DNA from: Ruminococcaceae bacterium UBA1730
Lineage (GTDB): Bacteria; Bacillota; Clostridia; Oscillospirales; Acutalibacteraceae
Assembly (NCBI GenBank): GCA_002315935.1
Contig: DCII01000036.1
Location: 1-5,191, forward strand
Reading direction: 5' to 3'
DNA: 5,191 nucleotides
In this document: positions 1 to 4,755 of the stretch, piece by piece
How the letters are laid out: the number at the start of each line of letters is the position of its first letter
Numbering within the stretch: position 1 is the stretch's first letter
Position numbers and translations under genes: made by a program
The notes under the pieces: generated by a model
Seen by the model: the letters and a program-made list of their open reading frames with translations, nothing else
The model's database searches: none
What the model was told of the DNA's origin: nothing

Positions 1-437
1 TGGAACAGGCAAAGAAACGAATCGGCGAGCTTGATAAACTGATAAAATCCACCTTTGAACAGCACATTCTCGGCAACCTTGAAGAAGACCGCTATAAGTC
101 AATGGTTTGCGATTACGAGGACGAGCAACGGAAGCTAAAGCAATTTGTGTTTGATTCGGAAGCAGAGGTAGAAAGTGCCAATCAGGAAACCGTTGATTTG
201 AAGGTGTTCCTCAATGCGATTCGTGAATGTACCGAGATTGCCGAACTTACACCGACACTTGTAAACACTCTCATCAAGAAAATTGAGGTGTTTGAAAAAG
301 TTGTCGACCCCGACGGAAAGAAGCACGTACCCATCAAAATCCACTTTCGAGCCGCCGGAATCATCGCCGTACCCGATGAAAAGGAAATAATCGAAGCAAT
401 GGAAGAAATCCGAAAGAACCCCTCAAATGTGGCGTAA
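1..437 (+). CDS. Large serine recombinase, C-terminal part (5' end outside window)
   Basis: The reading frame is open from the left edge (first full codon at 3) and ends at 435-437 with TAA, followed at once by TGA, so a tandem stop. About 144 residues are visible. The first part (EQAKKRIGELDKLI, then FEQHILGNLEEDRYK and YEDEQRKL) is the charged coiled-coil segment of large serine recombinases. The end (ELTPTLVNTLIKKIEVFEK, then HVPIKIHFRAAGII) looks like the DUF4368-type C-terminal domain common in Tn4451/TndX-like recombinases of Clostridia. These enzymes excise and integrate mobile elements through a serine-DNA intermediate; the catalytic N-terminal domain lies outside the window, so activity cannot be judged. 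The ATG at 102 is internal and is not the gene start. The gene converges on the M28 peptidase gene. Such recombinases usually sit at one end of their element, so the element boundary may lie just downstream; this is inference. Confidence 0.85.
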   Translation, partial: EQAKKRIGELDKLIKSTFEQHILGNLEEDRYKSMVCDYEDEQRKLKQFVFDSEAEVESANQETVDLKVFLNAIRECTEIAELTPTLVNTLIKKIEVFEKVVDPDGKKHVPIKIHFRAAGIIAVPDEKEIIEAMEEIRKNPSNVA

Positions 438-444
438 TGAAAGG

Positions 445-476
445 AAAAACGGTGTAACCCTTTCAGATTACACCGT
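445..476 (-). terminator. Rho-independent terminator of the M28 peptidase gene (minus strand)
   Basis: ACGGTGTAA (449-457) and TTACACCGT (468-476) form a perfect 9-bp stem with a 10-nt loop. Read on the minus strand the stem is followed by a T run (complement of the A run at 445-449). It lies about 95 nt past the stop of the leftward peptidase gene and 11 nt after the recombinase stop codon. Confidence 0.7.
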
Positions 477-504
477 AACTTCCCGCAATGTGTCCTTTAG
501 AACA

Positions 505-528
505 CACCGCATTCGCAGGTGCTTTTTT
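505..528 (+). terminator. Probable terminator of the serine recombinase gene (plus strand)
   Basis: CACCGC (505-510) pairs with GC-A-GGTG (515-521) around an ATTC loop, with one bulged A. A run of six T (523-528) follows one base later. The stem is short, so the call rests mainly on the T run and on its position after the recombinase gene. Confidence 0.5.
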
Positions 529-569
529 CAATTATATTAACTTTGAAGTAATAGCTTTATACGCTGATT

Positions 570-1817
570 TTACTGCTTTGCACCGCCGTCAAACTTTTCA
601 AGAACCTTAACGCTGACTGCGAAGCAATCGCCGAGGCCGTCAAGATTCATGTTATCATATGAGTCTCTTCTGGTATGATAATAATTCTCAAGCTTATGAT
701 TAAGTCCCGTGACGCCTGTTGACCTGAAGCCTGCCTGTGCAAAAGCGGCGTTATCTGTTGCACCGCCGAGAGGAGGAACCCAACCCTTAAGGCAATGAAT
801 TCCGAGGTCTGCCGCACTCTCCATGAAGAGGTCCGAAACATCCTTGTCTGCCTTGACCGTTCCGTTAAGGTCACGGTAATTAGTCATGAGATACTTCGGG
901 TCATGAATTGTGTCATATGAATAAATGAATGTCGGAACATCCTTGAATTCTCCTGCATGAGCTTCGCACCATGCCTTTGCTCCTCTGAGACCCGCTTCCT
1001 CCGAGCCTGTGAGAATAACGCCGATTTCCGTGTTTTCAAGCTCAATGCCTTCATCCTTGAGAGCCTTGAGAATTGCGATACCGATGTAGCAACCGGAAAG
1101 GTTATCGTTTGCACCGTCAACAATTCTCTTCTTGTTCCACATCCAGTAAAGACCTACAAGGAAGGGAACGAAAACGAGACCGATTTTTGCCGCTGTTTCA
1201 AGTGCACCTTCAACAACACCGCCGTTTGTTGCCGCAATGATTGAAAGAACAAGGAAATAAACCGCACCAAGTCCGCAGAGAACTGCGTGAGATTCAAAGC
1301 CTACGCCGCCGAGAGCATAGTTAACAGGCCATTCCCAAGCCGCATCGGGATGACCGTTGAAGATAATTCTTCTCTTGATTTCACCTGTCGGCTTTTTATA
1401 AGCCGTGACATTATGTCCGGTTTTTTCGGGGAAGAATTTATCAACCGTTTTTTTATAAAGACCGAACTGAAGAAAAACAATAAGAAGACCTGCAACAATA
1501 AGGACAGCTCCGATTGCAGGAAGAACCGCACTCTTTACCGAAAGATTGACAAAGAAAAGAACAATAGCCGCAAGAACAAATGAGATTGTGAAATAAATCC
1601 ATCCGAAGAATGAACCGGGATTTTCTTTGAATGACTCAACCTCTGCGGTTTCGCATCCAAGCTCATTTTTGAGAACATCTGCCATATAACGGCAAGCCTG
1701 CTCTTCGCCCTTTGAACCGGGGTCGCGCTTTTCAAAATCCTTGCAGATATGAGTAATTTCATCAACCATATACTGTGCATATTTCTTTTTGTTTGCGATT
1801 ACTTTGCTTAAATCCAT
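570..1817 (-). CDS. M28-family zinc metallopeptidase with integral membrane segments
   Basis: The 415-residue protein has the complete M28 (aminopeptidase Y/S-like) co-catalytic metal set: H156 in NGHPD, D238 in GANDNLSG, the E273-E274 pair in GSEEAG, D302 in YSYDTIHD and H381 in YYHTRRDS. The N-terminal segment RDPGSKGEEQA is also typical of the fold. It should hydrolyse amino-terminal peptide bonds, but the substrate is unknown. Hydrophobic stretches at about 72-92, 97-119, 178-196 and 210-227 predict four membrane helices; the second pair lies inside the catalytic domain, between the first and second metal ligands. There is no signal peptide, and an even helix count keeps all metal ligands on the N-terminal side, probably the cytoplasm. 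The ATG at 1817 is chosen because AAGGAG (1826-1831) lies 8 nt upstream. The gene is monocistronic, with its own promoter (1853-1881) and terminator (445-476). Confidence 0.9.
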   Translation of the reverse strand: MDLSKVIANKKKYAQYMVDEITHICKDFEKRDPGSKGEEQACRYMADVLKNELGCETAEVESFKENPGSFFGWIYFTISFVLAAIVLFFVNLSVKSAVLPAIGAVLIVAGLLIVFLQFGLYKKTVDKFFPEKTGHNVTAYKKPTGEIKRRIIFNGHPDAAWEWPVNYALGGVGFESHAVLCGLGAVYFLVLSIIAATNGGVVEGALETAAKIGLVFVPFLVGLYWMWNKKRIVDGANDNLSGCYIGIAILKALKDEGIELENTEIGVILTGSEEAGLRGAKAWCEAHAGEFKDVPTFIYSYDTIHDPKYLMTNYRDLNGTVKADKDVSDLFMESAADLGIHCLKGWVPPLGGATDNAAFAQAGFRSTGVTGLNHKLENYYHTRRDSYDNMNLDGLGDCFAVSVKVLEKFDGGAKQ

Positions 1818-1852
1818 ATGTATTTCTCCTTCTCAATTATAACTTAACTTTT

Positions 1853-1881
1853 ATTATCTATTTATACAAATGATAAGTCAA
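1853..1881 (-). promoter_or_regulatory. Sigma-A promoter of the M28 peptidase gene
   Basis: On the minus strand, TTGACT (1876-1881) and GATAAT (1853-1858) are separated by exactly 17 nt, about 35 nt upstream of the start codon. The stretch before the -35 is A/T-rich (1885-1893), like an UP element. The promoter implies that the peptidase is transcribed independently of the amidase operon upstream, although no clear terminator separates them. Confidence 0.75.
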
Positions 1882-1973
1882 GAGAATTTTTTTAAACGGA
1901 TTATTTTTGTTTAATTCAGACAATTTTCATTCACTGTTTTGGTCATATCTACCAATTGCTTTTTGAGACCTTT

Positions 1974-2657
1974 TTATTCTCTCCTGATATATTTTTCGGT
2001 AATATTTATCCAACCTCTGCCATCGGAAAGTCTTCCCCATCTGCCTGCCGAATCGGTTCTGTCAATTTCAATTCTGTTGCCCATGCGAAGGAAGGAAGTC
2101 ACCTGATATTCCATTCCGGGACCTTTTCTGATGTTCAGACTCGGACTTGTCACCTCTGCTTCAAACCTGATTTCTCCGTCATAGAGAACAGATTCAATCG
2201 CTCTGCCGATGGCAATTCCGCAATCCTTCATCCCCTGCCCTGTGATGATTTTTGCCTTGTCCTTTTCGTTGTCAATAAACACGGCTTCAATAAGAATTCC
2301 GCATGGCTTTGTCCGGCTGATAAAGCCGTAATATTTCCGACCGCTTTTCCCGAGTCTGATTTTCGAGCCTCTGTTTCTGACTGCAAGAGCCTCCGAAATA
2401 TTTTTGCAGATAACATCGGCAACCCTTTTTCCGATTGCCGAGCCGTGATAATAATATGCTTCCGTTCCCGTTCCGCCACCTGAATTAAGATGGATTTCTG
2501 CAACTAAATCATAATTATTTTTCTCGATTTCATTGATTCTGTCAGCAGTATTCAAGTCGCCGTCATAATTCATCAGATCGCATCCGAGATATTCGGCTGT
2601 GTATCTTGCTATTTCACGAAGAATTCCGAATTCATGATTCTGCGTATCATCGTCCAC
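1974..2657 (-). CDS. N-acetylmuramoyl-L-alanine amidase (Amidase_3) with C-terminal SH3 domain, probably impaired
   Basis: Numbering is from GTG 2657 (227 residues). Residues 1-157 match zinc amidases that cut the MurNAc-L-Ala bond of peptidoglycan: E9 in QNHEFG (zinc Glu), H56 in EIHLNSGG (second zinc His), GTEAYYY, and E124 in CGILIEAVF (catalytic Glu). Residues about 166-224 (SLNIRKGPG onward, ending GRGWINITEKYI) are a bacterial SH3 wall-binding domain. There is no signal peptide, as in phage endolysins. The start is unresolved: the frame is open back to the stop of the preceding gene (2703-2705), and the expected first strand KKICIAVG is encoded upstream of the GTG. The only good ribosome binding site (2694-2703) points at an ATA codon at 2685-2687. 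The GHGG-type first zinc His is absent: the text runs IAVG directly into AVDDD. The gene is last in its operon and may be decaying or non-catalytic. Confidence 0.8.
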   Translation of the reverse strand: MDDDTQNHEFGILREIARYTAEYLGCDLMNYDGDLNTADRINEIEKNNYDLVAEIHLNSGGGTGTEAYYYHGSAIGKRVADVICKNISEALAVRNRGSKIRLGKSGRKYYGFISRTKPCGILIEAVFIDNEKDKAKIITGQGMKDCGIAIGRAIESVLYDGEIRFEAEVTSPSLNIRKGPGMEYQVTSFLRMGNRIEIDRTDSAGRWGRLSDGRGWINITEKYIRRE

Positions 2658-2693
2658 TGCACCGACAGCTATGCAAATTTTCTTTATGTCAAT

Positions 2694-2703
2694 CCTCTCC
2701 CTT
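2694..2703 (-). promoter_or_regulatory. Ribosome binding site of the amidase gene, aimed at an ATA codon
   Basis: AAGGGAGAGG overlaps the last base of the upstream gene's TGA stop. The first codon at normal spacing in the amidase frame is ATA (2685-2687), followed by AAG AAA ATT (KKI). An ATG expected there appears to be ATA. No comparable site precedes the GTG at 2655-2657. Confidence 0.55.
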
Positions 2704-2960
2704 CATTCCAAAAGCTTTTCCAACGAACTGCCGTTGGAATAATATCCCGTAAGATATGATGCAATTCCGACCGCATCGTTATATTCTCTGTAAAGTGTAC
2801 TTAATTCGCTTTTAACAATATACGCTTCGTCTGTCAGCATTTTGTCTGCCGCACGCAACACTCTCAATTTTGCAAGCCTTTGTGCAATTCTTTCCTTGAT
2901 TTTTTCTGCCGTTTCAAAATATTCCGCTCCAAGCTCACAGATATTTTTTTCAAATGCCAT
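2703..2960 (-). CDS. Small helical protein of unknown function, 85 residues
   Basis: I do not recognise this protein. It is charged and almost wholly helix-forming: one long amphipathic helix from about residue 4 to 37 (with TAEKIKERIAQRLAKLRVLR), a short break, a second helix from about 43 to 62, then a Tyr/Gly/Ser-rich tail ending in LEKLLE. A two-helix hairpin or coiled-coil oligomer is likely. There is no signal peptide, membrane segment or cysteine pair (one Cys, C8). The ATG at 2960 follows the stop of the upstream regulator gene by a single base, and its ribosome binding site AAAGGA lies inside the last codons of that gene, so translation is probably coupled. The amidase frame begins right after its own stop. 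The context suggests a partner in the same regulator-amidase module; small helical proteins in such places can be anti-regulators or phage accessory proteins, but nothing in the sequence decides this. Confidence 0.75.
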   Translation of the reverse strand: MAFEKNICELGAEYFETAEKIKERIAQRLAKLRVLRAADKMLTDEAYIVKSELSTLYREYNDAVGIASYLTGYYSNGSSLEKLLE

Positions 2961-2961
2961 T

Positions 2962-3588
2962 TTATATTCCTTTCATTATGTAATCTGTCGAAACATCGTA
3001 AAAATCGCAAAGCTTCAGAAGTTCTTCTCCGCAGATGTCCTGTTCACCTCTCTCGATATATCCGAGCCTGCCGGCTGAAACGCCCGTAACATCCGAAACG
3101 GCTCTTCTCGATAGCCCTTCCTTCATGCGAAGGCTCAACAATCTCTCGCCTGCACAATCTCCTTTATATCTTGATGCTCTTGAAATTGCCGCCGCTCTGC
3201 TGATCGCAAGCGGAACAACGCTTTCATCCGTAACGCATCTCTGATACATAACCACATATTTGAGCACATTGCGAAGCTTTACGACTGCTCTTTCAAGAGT
3301 TTTTCCAACTGCCGAAGGACTGATTCCCCTTTCCGAAGCAATCGTTACAAGCTTTTTTGAATTGTAAAAATACTCCTCAACAACCCTTCTTTCTGTATCT
3401 GAAAGCTCCGATTCAACCGCTTTTTCGAGCAGAAGGGACAAATCCGTATCCCTCTTTCTCCAAGCATACGCCGCCGGAGTTTCGCAGGAAAGGCAGCATT
3501 TTCCGCAGCATATATTCTGTGCCGAAACCATCTCCTCTTCTGTCGGATAAGTAAACATAATTTCATCTTCAACAAGTCTTCTTTCCAA
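2962..3588 (-). CDS. Sigma-70 region 4-like / XRE double-HTH transcription regulator with N-terminal cysteine cluster
   Basis: Counting from TTG 3588, the protein has 208 residues in three parts. A cysteine cluster CCGKCCLSC (C27, C28, C31, C32, C35) could bind a metal or Fe-S cluster. Residues about 60-110 resemble sigma-70 region 4: LSDTERRVVEEYF, then TIASERGISPSAVGKTLERAVVKLR as helix-turn-helix. Residues about 148-206 are an XRE/Cro helix-turn-helix: GLSRRAVSDVTGVSAGRLGYIERGEQ, ending in VSTDYIMKG. No sigma region 2 is present, so it is probably a DNA-binding regulator rather than a complete sigma factor. The start is chosen because AAGAAGG (3596-3602) lies 7 nt before TTG 3588 in a transcript predicted to begin near 3614. 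A longer frame from TTG 3606 has no ribosome binding site, and ATG 3558 (residue 11) has only a weak one. It heads the operon and is controlled by a promoter carrying a LexA-type box. Confidence 0.75.
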   Translation of the reverse strand: MERRLVEDEIMFTYPTEEEMVSAQNICCGKCCLSCETPAAYAWRKRDTDLSLLLEKAVESELSDTERRVVEEYFYNSKKLVTIASERGISPSAVGKTLERAVVKLRNVLKYVVMYQRCVTDESVVPLAISRAAAISRASRYKGDCAGERLLSLRMKEGLSRRAVSDVTGVSAGRLGYIERGEQDICGEELLKLCDFYDVSTDYIMKGI

Positions 3589-3595
3589 ATTTTCG

Positions 3596-3602
3596 CCTTC
3601 TT
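3596..3602 (-). promoter_or_regulatory. Ribosome binding site that decides the regulator start (TTG 3588)
   Basis: On the minus strand AAGAAGG sits 7 nt upstream of the TTG at 3586-3588. The alternative TTG at 3604-3606 would lie upstream of this site, only about 8 nt from the predicted transcription start and without any Shine-Dalgarno sequence. Confidence 0.5.
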
Positions 3603-3621
3603 TCAAGAGTTATGCTCTTGA
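3603..3621. repeat. 7-bp inverted repeat over the transcription start of the regulator operon
   Basis: TCAAGAG (3603-3609) and CTCTTGA (3615-3621) are perfect inverted repeats around a 5-bp spacer. The dyad begins at the -10 edge and covers the predicted +1 of the leftward transcript. It could be an additional operator, for instance for the XRE regulator itself, or a 5' hairpin that stabilises the mRNA. Confidence 0.5.
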
Positions 3622-3649
3622 TTATAGCGAACATTCGTTCGTTTGTCAA
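3621..3649 (-). promoter_or_regulatory. Perfect consensus sigma-A promoter of the regulator-amidase operon
   Basis: On the minus strand TTGACA (3644-3649) and TATAAT (3621-3626) match both consensus hexamers at every base, with the ideal 17-nt spacer. The A/T-rich segment before the -35 (3653-3663) could act as an UP element. Such a strong promoter in front of regulatory and lytic genes is expected to be tightly repressed, which fits the operator-like box in its spacer. Confidence 0.85.
3628..3641. promoter_or_regulatory. LexA/SOS box in the spacer of the operon promoter
   Basis: CGAACATTCGTTCG fits the Firmicutes LexA (DinR) consensus CGAAC-N4-GTTCG at all ten defined positions and lies entirely between the -35 and -10 hexamers, where a bound repressor would block RNA polymerase. 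The site is seen directly. Binding by the cell's LexA is inferred; the adjacent S24 repressor, which has a different type of DNA-binding domain, is a less likely ligand. Confidence 0.75.
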
Positions 3650-3677
3650 GAGAATTTTTCATTTTTCAAAATAATTC

Positions 3678-3706
3678 TTGACTTTTTCAATAGTATATCT
3701 CATAAT
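3678..3706 (+). promoter_or_regulatory. Sigma-A promoter of the XRE-S24 repressor gene
   Basis: TTGACT (3678-3683) and CATAAT (3701-3706) are separated by 17 nt. The promoter is back to back with the leftward one; 28 bp separate the two -35 hexamers. Transcription would start near 3713, giving a leader of about 50 nt before the ATG. Confidence 0.75.
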
Positions 3707-3710
3707 ATAC
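3693..3710. promoter_or_regulatory. Operator-like dyad over the -10 of the repressor promoter
   Basis: GTATAT (3693-3698) and ATATAC (3705-3710) form a perfect 6-bp inverted repeat with a 6-bp spacer, covering the -10 hexamer. Position and geometry suit autorepression by a dimeric XRE-type repressor. The half-sites are A/T-rich, so chance occurrence next to a -10 is possible. Confidence 0.5.
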
Positions 3711-3731
3711 ACATGAATAAGATGTAGAAAC

Positions 3732-3754
3732 GCCGCTCGGTTTCAAAGAGCGGC
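3732..3754 (+). promoter_or_regulatory. Leader hairpin abutting the ribosome binding site of the repressor gene
   Basis: GCCGCTC (3732-3738) pairs perfectly with GAGCGGC (3748-3754) around a 9-nt loop. The stem ends at the base immediately before AGGAGG (3755-3760), which stands 6 nt before the ATG at 3767. It may modulate ribosome access or protect the 5' end of the mRNA. No T run follows, so it is not a terminator. Confidence 0.6.
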
Positions 3755-3766
3755 AGGAGGAATAAA

Positions 3767-4357
3767 ATGGATATAATAAAAGAACTCCGCAAGCAGAAGG
3801 GGCTTTCGCAGAGAGAGCTTGCAGAAATATGCAATGTGCATCAGACGGCGGTGAGCCAATGGGAAAAGGGCAAAACCTCGCCCGACAGCGAAAGTCTGCT
3901 GATTCTCTCAAAGGCTCTCGGTGTATCGGTCGGAAGACTTATCGGCGGAGAAGAATATGAAGGAAAGGTTACAATTCCCGTTCTCGGCTATGTCAGAGCA
4001 GGAATACCTATGGAGGCAATAGAGGATATATTGGATTACGAAGAAATAAGTGCAGAAACAGCTTCAAGAGGCGAATTTTTCGGATTAAAAATAAAAGGAG
4101 ACAGTATGTTTCCTCTTTTCAGAGAAAGCGATACTGTCATAATCCGTATGCAACCTGATGTTGAGAGCGGAGAAATTGCGGTTGTGCTTGTTAACGGCAA
4201 TGATGCAACGGTAAAAAAGGTAATAAAAAAAGACACCGGCATAATGCTGGTGCCTGAAAATCCGGATTTCGAACCGATGTTTTATACCAATGATGAAATC
4301 TACGAGAAGCCTGTCACAATTGTCGGAAAGGTTACGGAGCTTCGAAGAAAATTTTGA
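3767..4357 (+). CDS. XRE-family repressor with S24 self-cleavage domain (CI/LexA-like)
   Basis: The 196-residue protein joins an XRE helix-turn-helix (residues about 3-59, LSQRELAEICNVHQTAVSQWEKGK) to a peptidase S24/LexA-like domain (about 66-195). The cleavage site A78-G79 (VRAGIP), nucleophile S113 (GDSMFP) and base K150 (ATVKK) are all present. The 35-residue Ala-to-Ser and 37-residue Ser-to-Lys distances equal those of E. coli LexA (A84, S119, K156). Such proteins repress prophage or stress genes until activated RecA on single-stranded DNA triggers self-cleavage. The ATG at 3767 is preceded by AGGAGG with a 6-nt spacer. The gene diverges from the regulator-amidase operon, and a dyad covers its own -10, so autoregulation and control of the operon are likely but inferred. 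It is not canonical LexA, whose N-terminal domain is a winged helix. Confidence 0.93.
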   Translation: MDIIKELRKQKGLSQRELAEICNVHQTAVSQWEKGKTSPDSESLLILSKALGVSVGRLIGGEEYEGKVTIPVLGYVRAGIPMEAIEDILDYEEISAETASRGEFFGLKIKGDSMFPLFRESDTVIIRMQPDVESGEIAVVLVNGNDATVKKVIKKDTGIMLVPENPDFEPMFYTNDEIYEKPVTIVGKVTELRRKF

Positions 4358-4446
4358 ATTAACGATTTATGATTTCCTCTTTCCGTTATTGAAAATCCGA
4401 CTTTCCTGAGAGATATTACGGATTGCCACGCTTCTTTTTATAGGGT

Positions 4447-4486
4447 ATTACGGATTCCCACACCAGTCTGCGGACCGGTTCGTAAT
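4447..4486. repeat. Palindromic unit inside the interspersed repeat
   Basis: ATTACG (4447-4452) pairs with CGTAAT (4481-4486), and within it ACCAGTC (4462-4468) pairs with GACCGGT (4473-4479) with one mismatch, around a TGCG loop. The edges resemble the edges of the right-hand GTCATTGCGAGG unit, so this is probably a diverged copy of the same repeat in opposite orientation. Confidence 0.6.
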
Positions 4487-4498
4487 GACAGACTTTTT
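4466..4498 (+). terminator. Possible terminator of the repressor gene within the repeat
   Basis: GTCTG (4466-4470) can pair with CAGAC (4489-4493), followed at once by five T (4494-4498). The stem is only 5 bp with a long loop, and it competes with the palindrome at 4447-4486. No better terminator was found after the repressor stop at 4357. Confidence 0.3.
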
Positions 4499-4507
4499 AC
4501 CTTTATC

Positions 4508-4524
4508 GCAATGGTTGCCATTGC
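4508..4524. repeat. Short perfect hairpin in the repeat element
   Basis: GCAATGG (4508-4514) and CCATTGC (4518-4524) form a perfect 7-bp stem with a 3-nt loop. It lies between the two larger palindromic units and repeats the GCAAT/ATTGC core seen in the right arm. Confidence 0.6.
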
Positions 4525-4542
4525 CGCAAAAGCTACCTACCC

Positions 4543-4576
4543 GTCATTGCGAGGAGCGTAGCGACGTGGCAATCCG
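4543..4576. repeat. GTCATTGCGAGG-type repeat unit
   Basis: The 34-bp unit begins GTCATTGCGAGGAGCG and ends GTGGCAATCCG. Its ATTGC and GCAAT ends are inverted, so it can fold back on itself. I recognise this sequence type from intergenic repeats in many bacterial genomes. Copy number in this genome cannot be seen from the window. Confidence 0.65.
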
Positions 4577-4677
4577 TTTCCTTTCGCAGAGCATTACAGA
4601 TTACGAACCTGCTAATGTTTTTAGCCCCAACTTTCCGTGAAGAACCTTTTTTAAGATGGGATTTTTTATATCAAGAA

Positions 4678-4739
4678 AACTGCCAACCGGCAACAAAGAA
4701 TGTTGTCGATTGGCAGTTGGAATTTTTTATTCCTTTTTT
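4678..4739 (-). terminator. Strong bidirectional terminator after the 63-residue peptide gene
   Basis: Positions 4678-4694 and 4702-4718 form a 17-bp stem (AACTGCCAA at one end, TTGGCAGTT at the other) with one G-U type pair and one C-A mismatch, around a 7-nt loop. On the plus strand two T runs follow (4723-4728 and 4734-4739). On the minus strand, which carries the peptide gene ending at 4756, the stem is followed by TTCTT. It therefore ends the peptide transcript and also blocks rightward read-through from the repressor side. Confidence 0.75.
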
Positions 4740-4755
4740 ACTTTCCGGGGATTGG

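Larger units (their letters stand above)
4418..4577. repeat. Interspersed repeat element (MITE/REP-like) with 13-bp terminal inverted repeats
   Basis: ACGGATTGCCACG (4418-4430) and CGTGGCAATCCGT (4565-4577) are perfect inverted repeats bounding about 160 bp without coding potential. Inside are further palindromes and a second copy of the left motif in direct orientation (TATTACGGATT at 4414-4424 and at 4446-4456). The right arm belongs to a GTCATTGCGAGG-type repeat widespread in bacterial intergenic DNA. Together with 4358-4417, which shows nothing recognisable, it fills the gap after the repressor gene. No transposase is present, so it would be mobilised in trans, if at all. A decayed further copy of the left motif may lie at 4593-4610. 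Confidence 0.7.

Noticed and set aside
102..437. ATG at 102 as start of an independent 111-residue gene
   Set aside because: The frame is open to the left edge with recombinase-like sequence (EQAKKRIGELDKLI), so the ATG is internal.
957..1583. Plus-strand frames of 95 and 98 codons opposite the M28 gene
   Set aside because: They are shadows of the peptidase frame, which has all metal ligands, a ribosome binding site and a promoter.
1956..2483. 175-codon plus-strand frame opposite the amidase gene
   Set aside because: It has no ribosome binding site or recognisable domain, and the opposite strand encodes a clear Amidase_3-SH3 protein.
3713..3727. Five-codon leader ORF (ATG AAT AAG ATG TAG) before the repressor
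   Set aside because: It starts at or next to the predicted transcription start and has no ribosome binding site.
4418..4577. CRISPR array
   Set aside because: The repeats are inverted and irregularly spaced, with no uniform spacers, so they fit a MITE/REP-like element instead.
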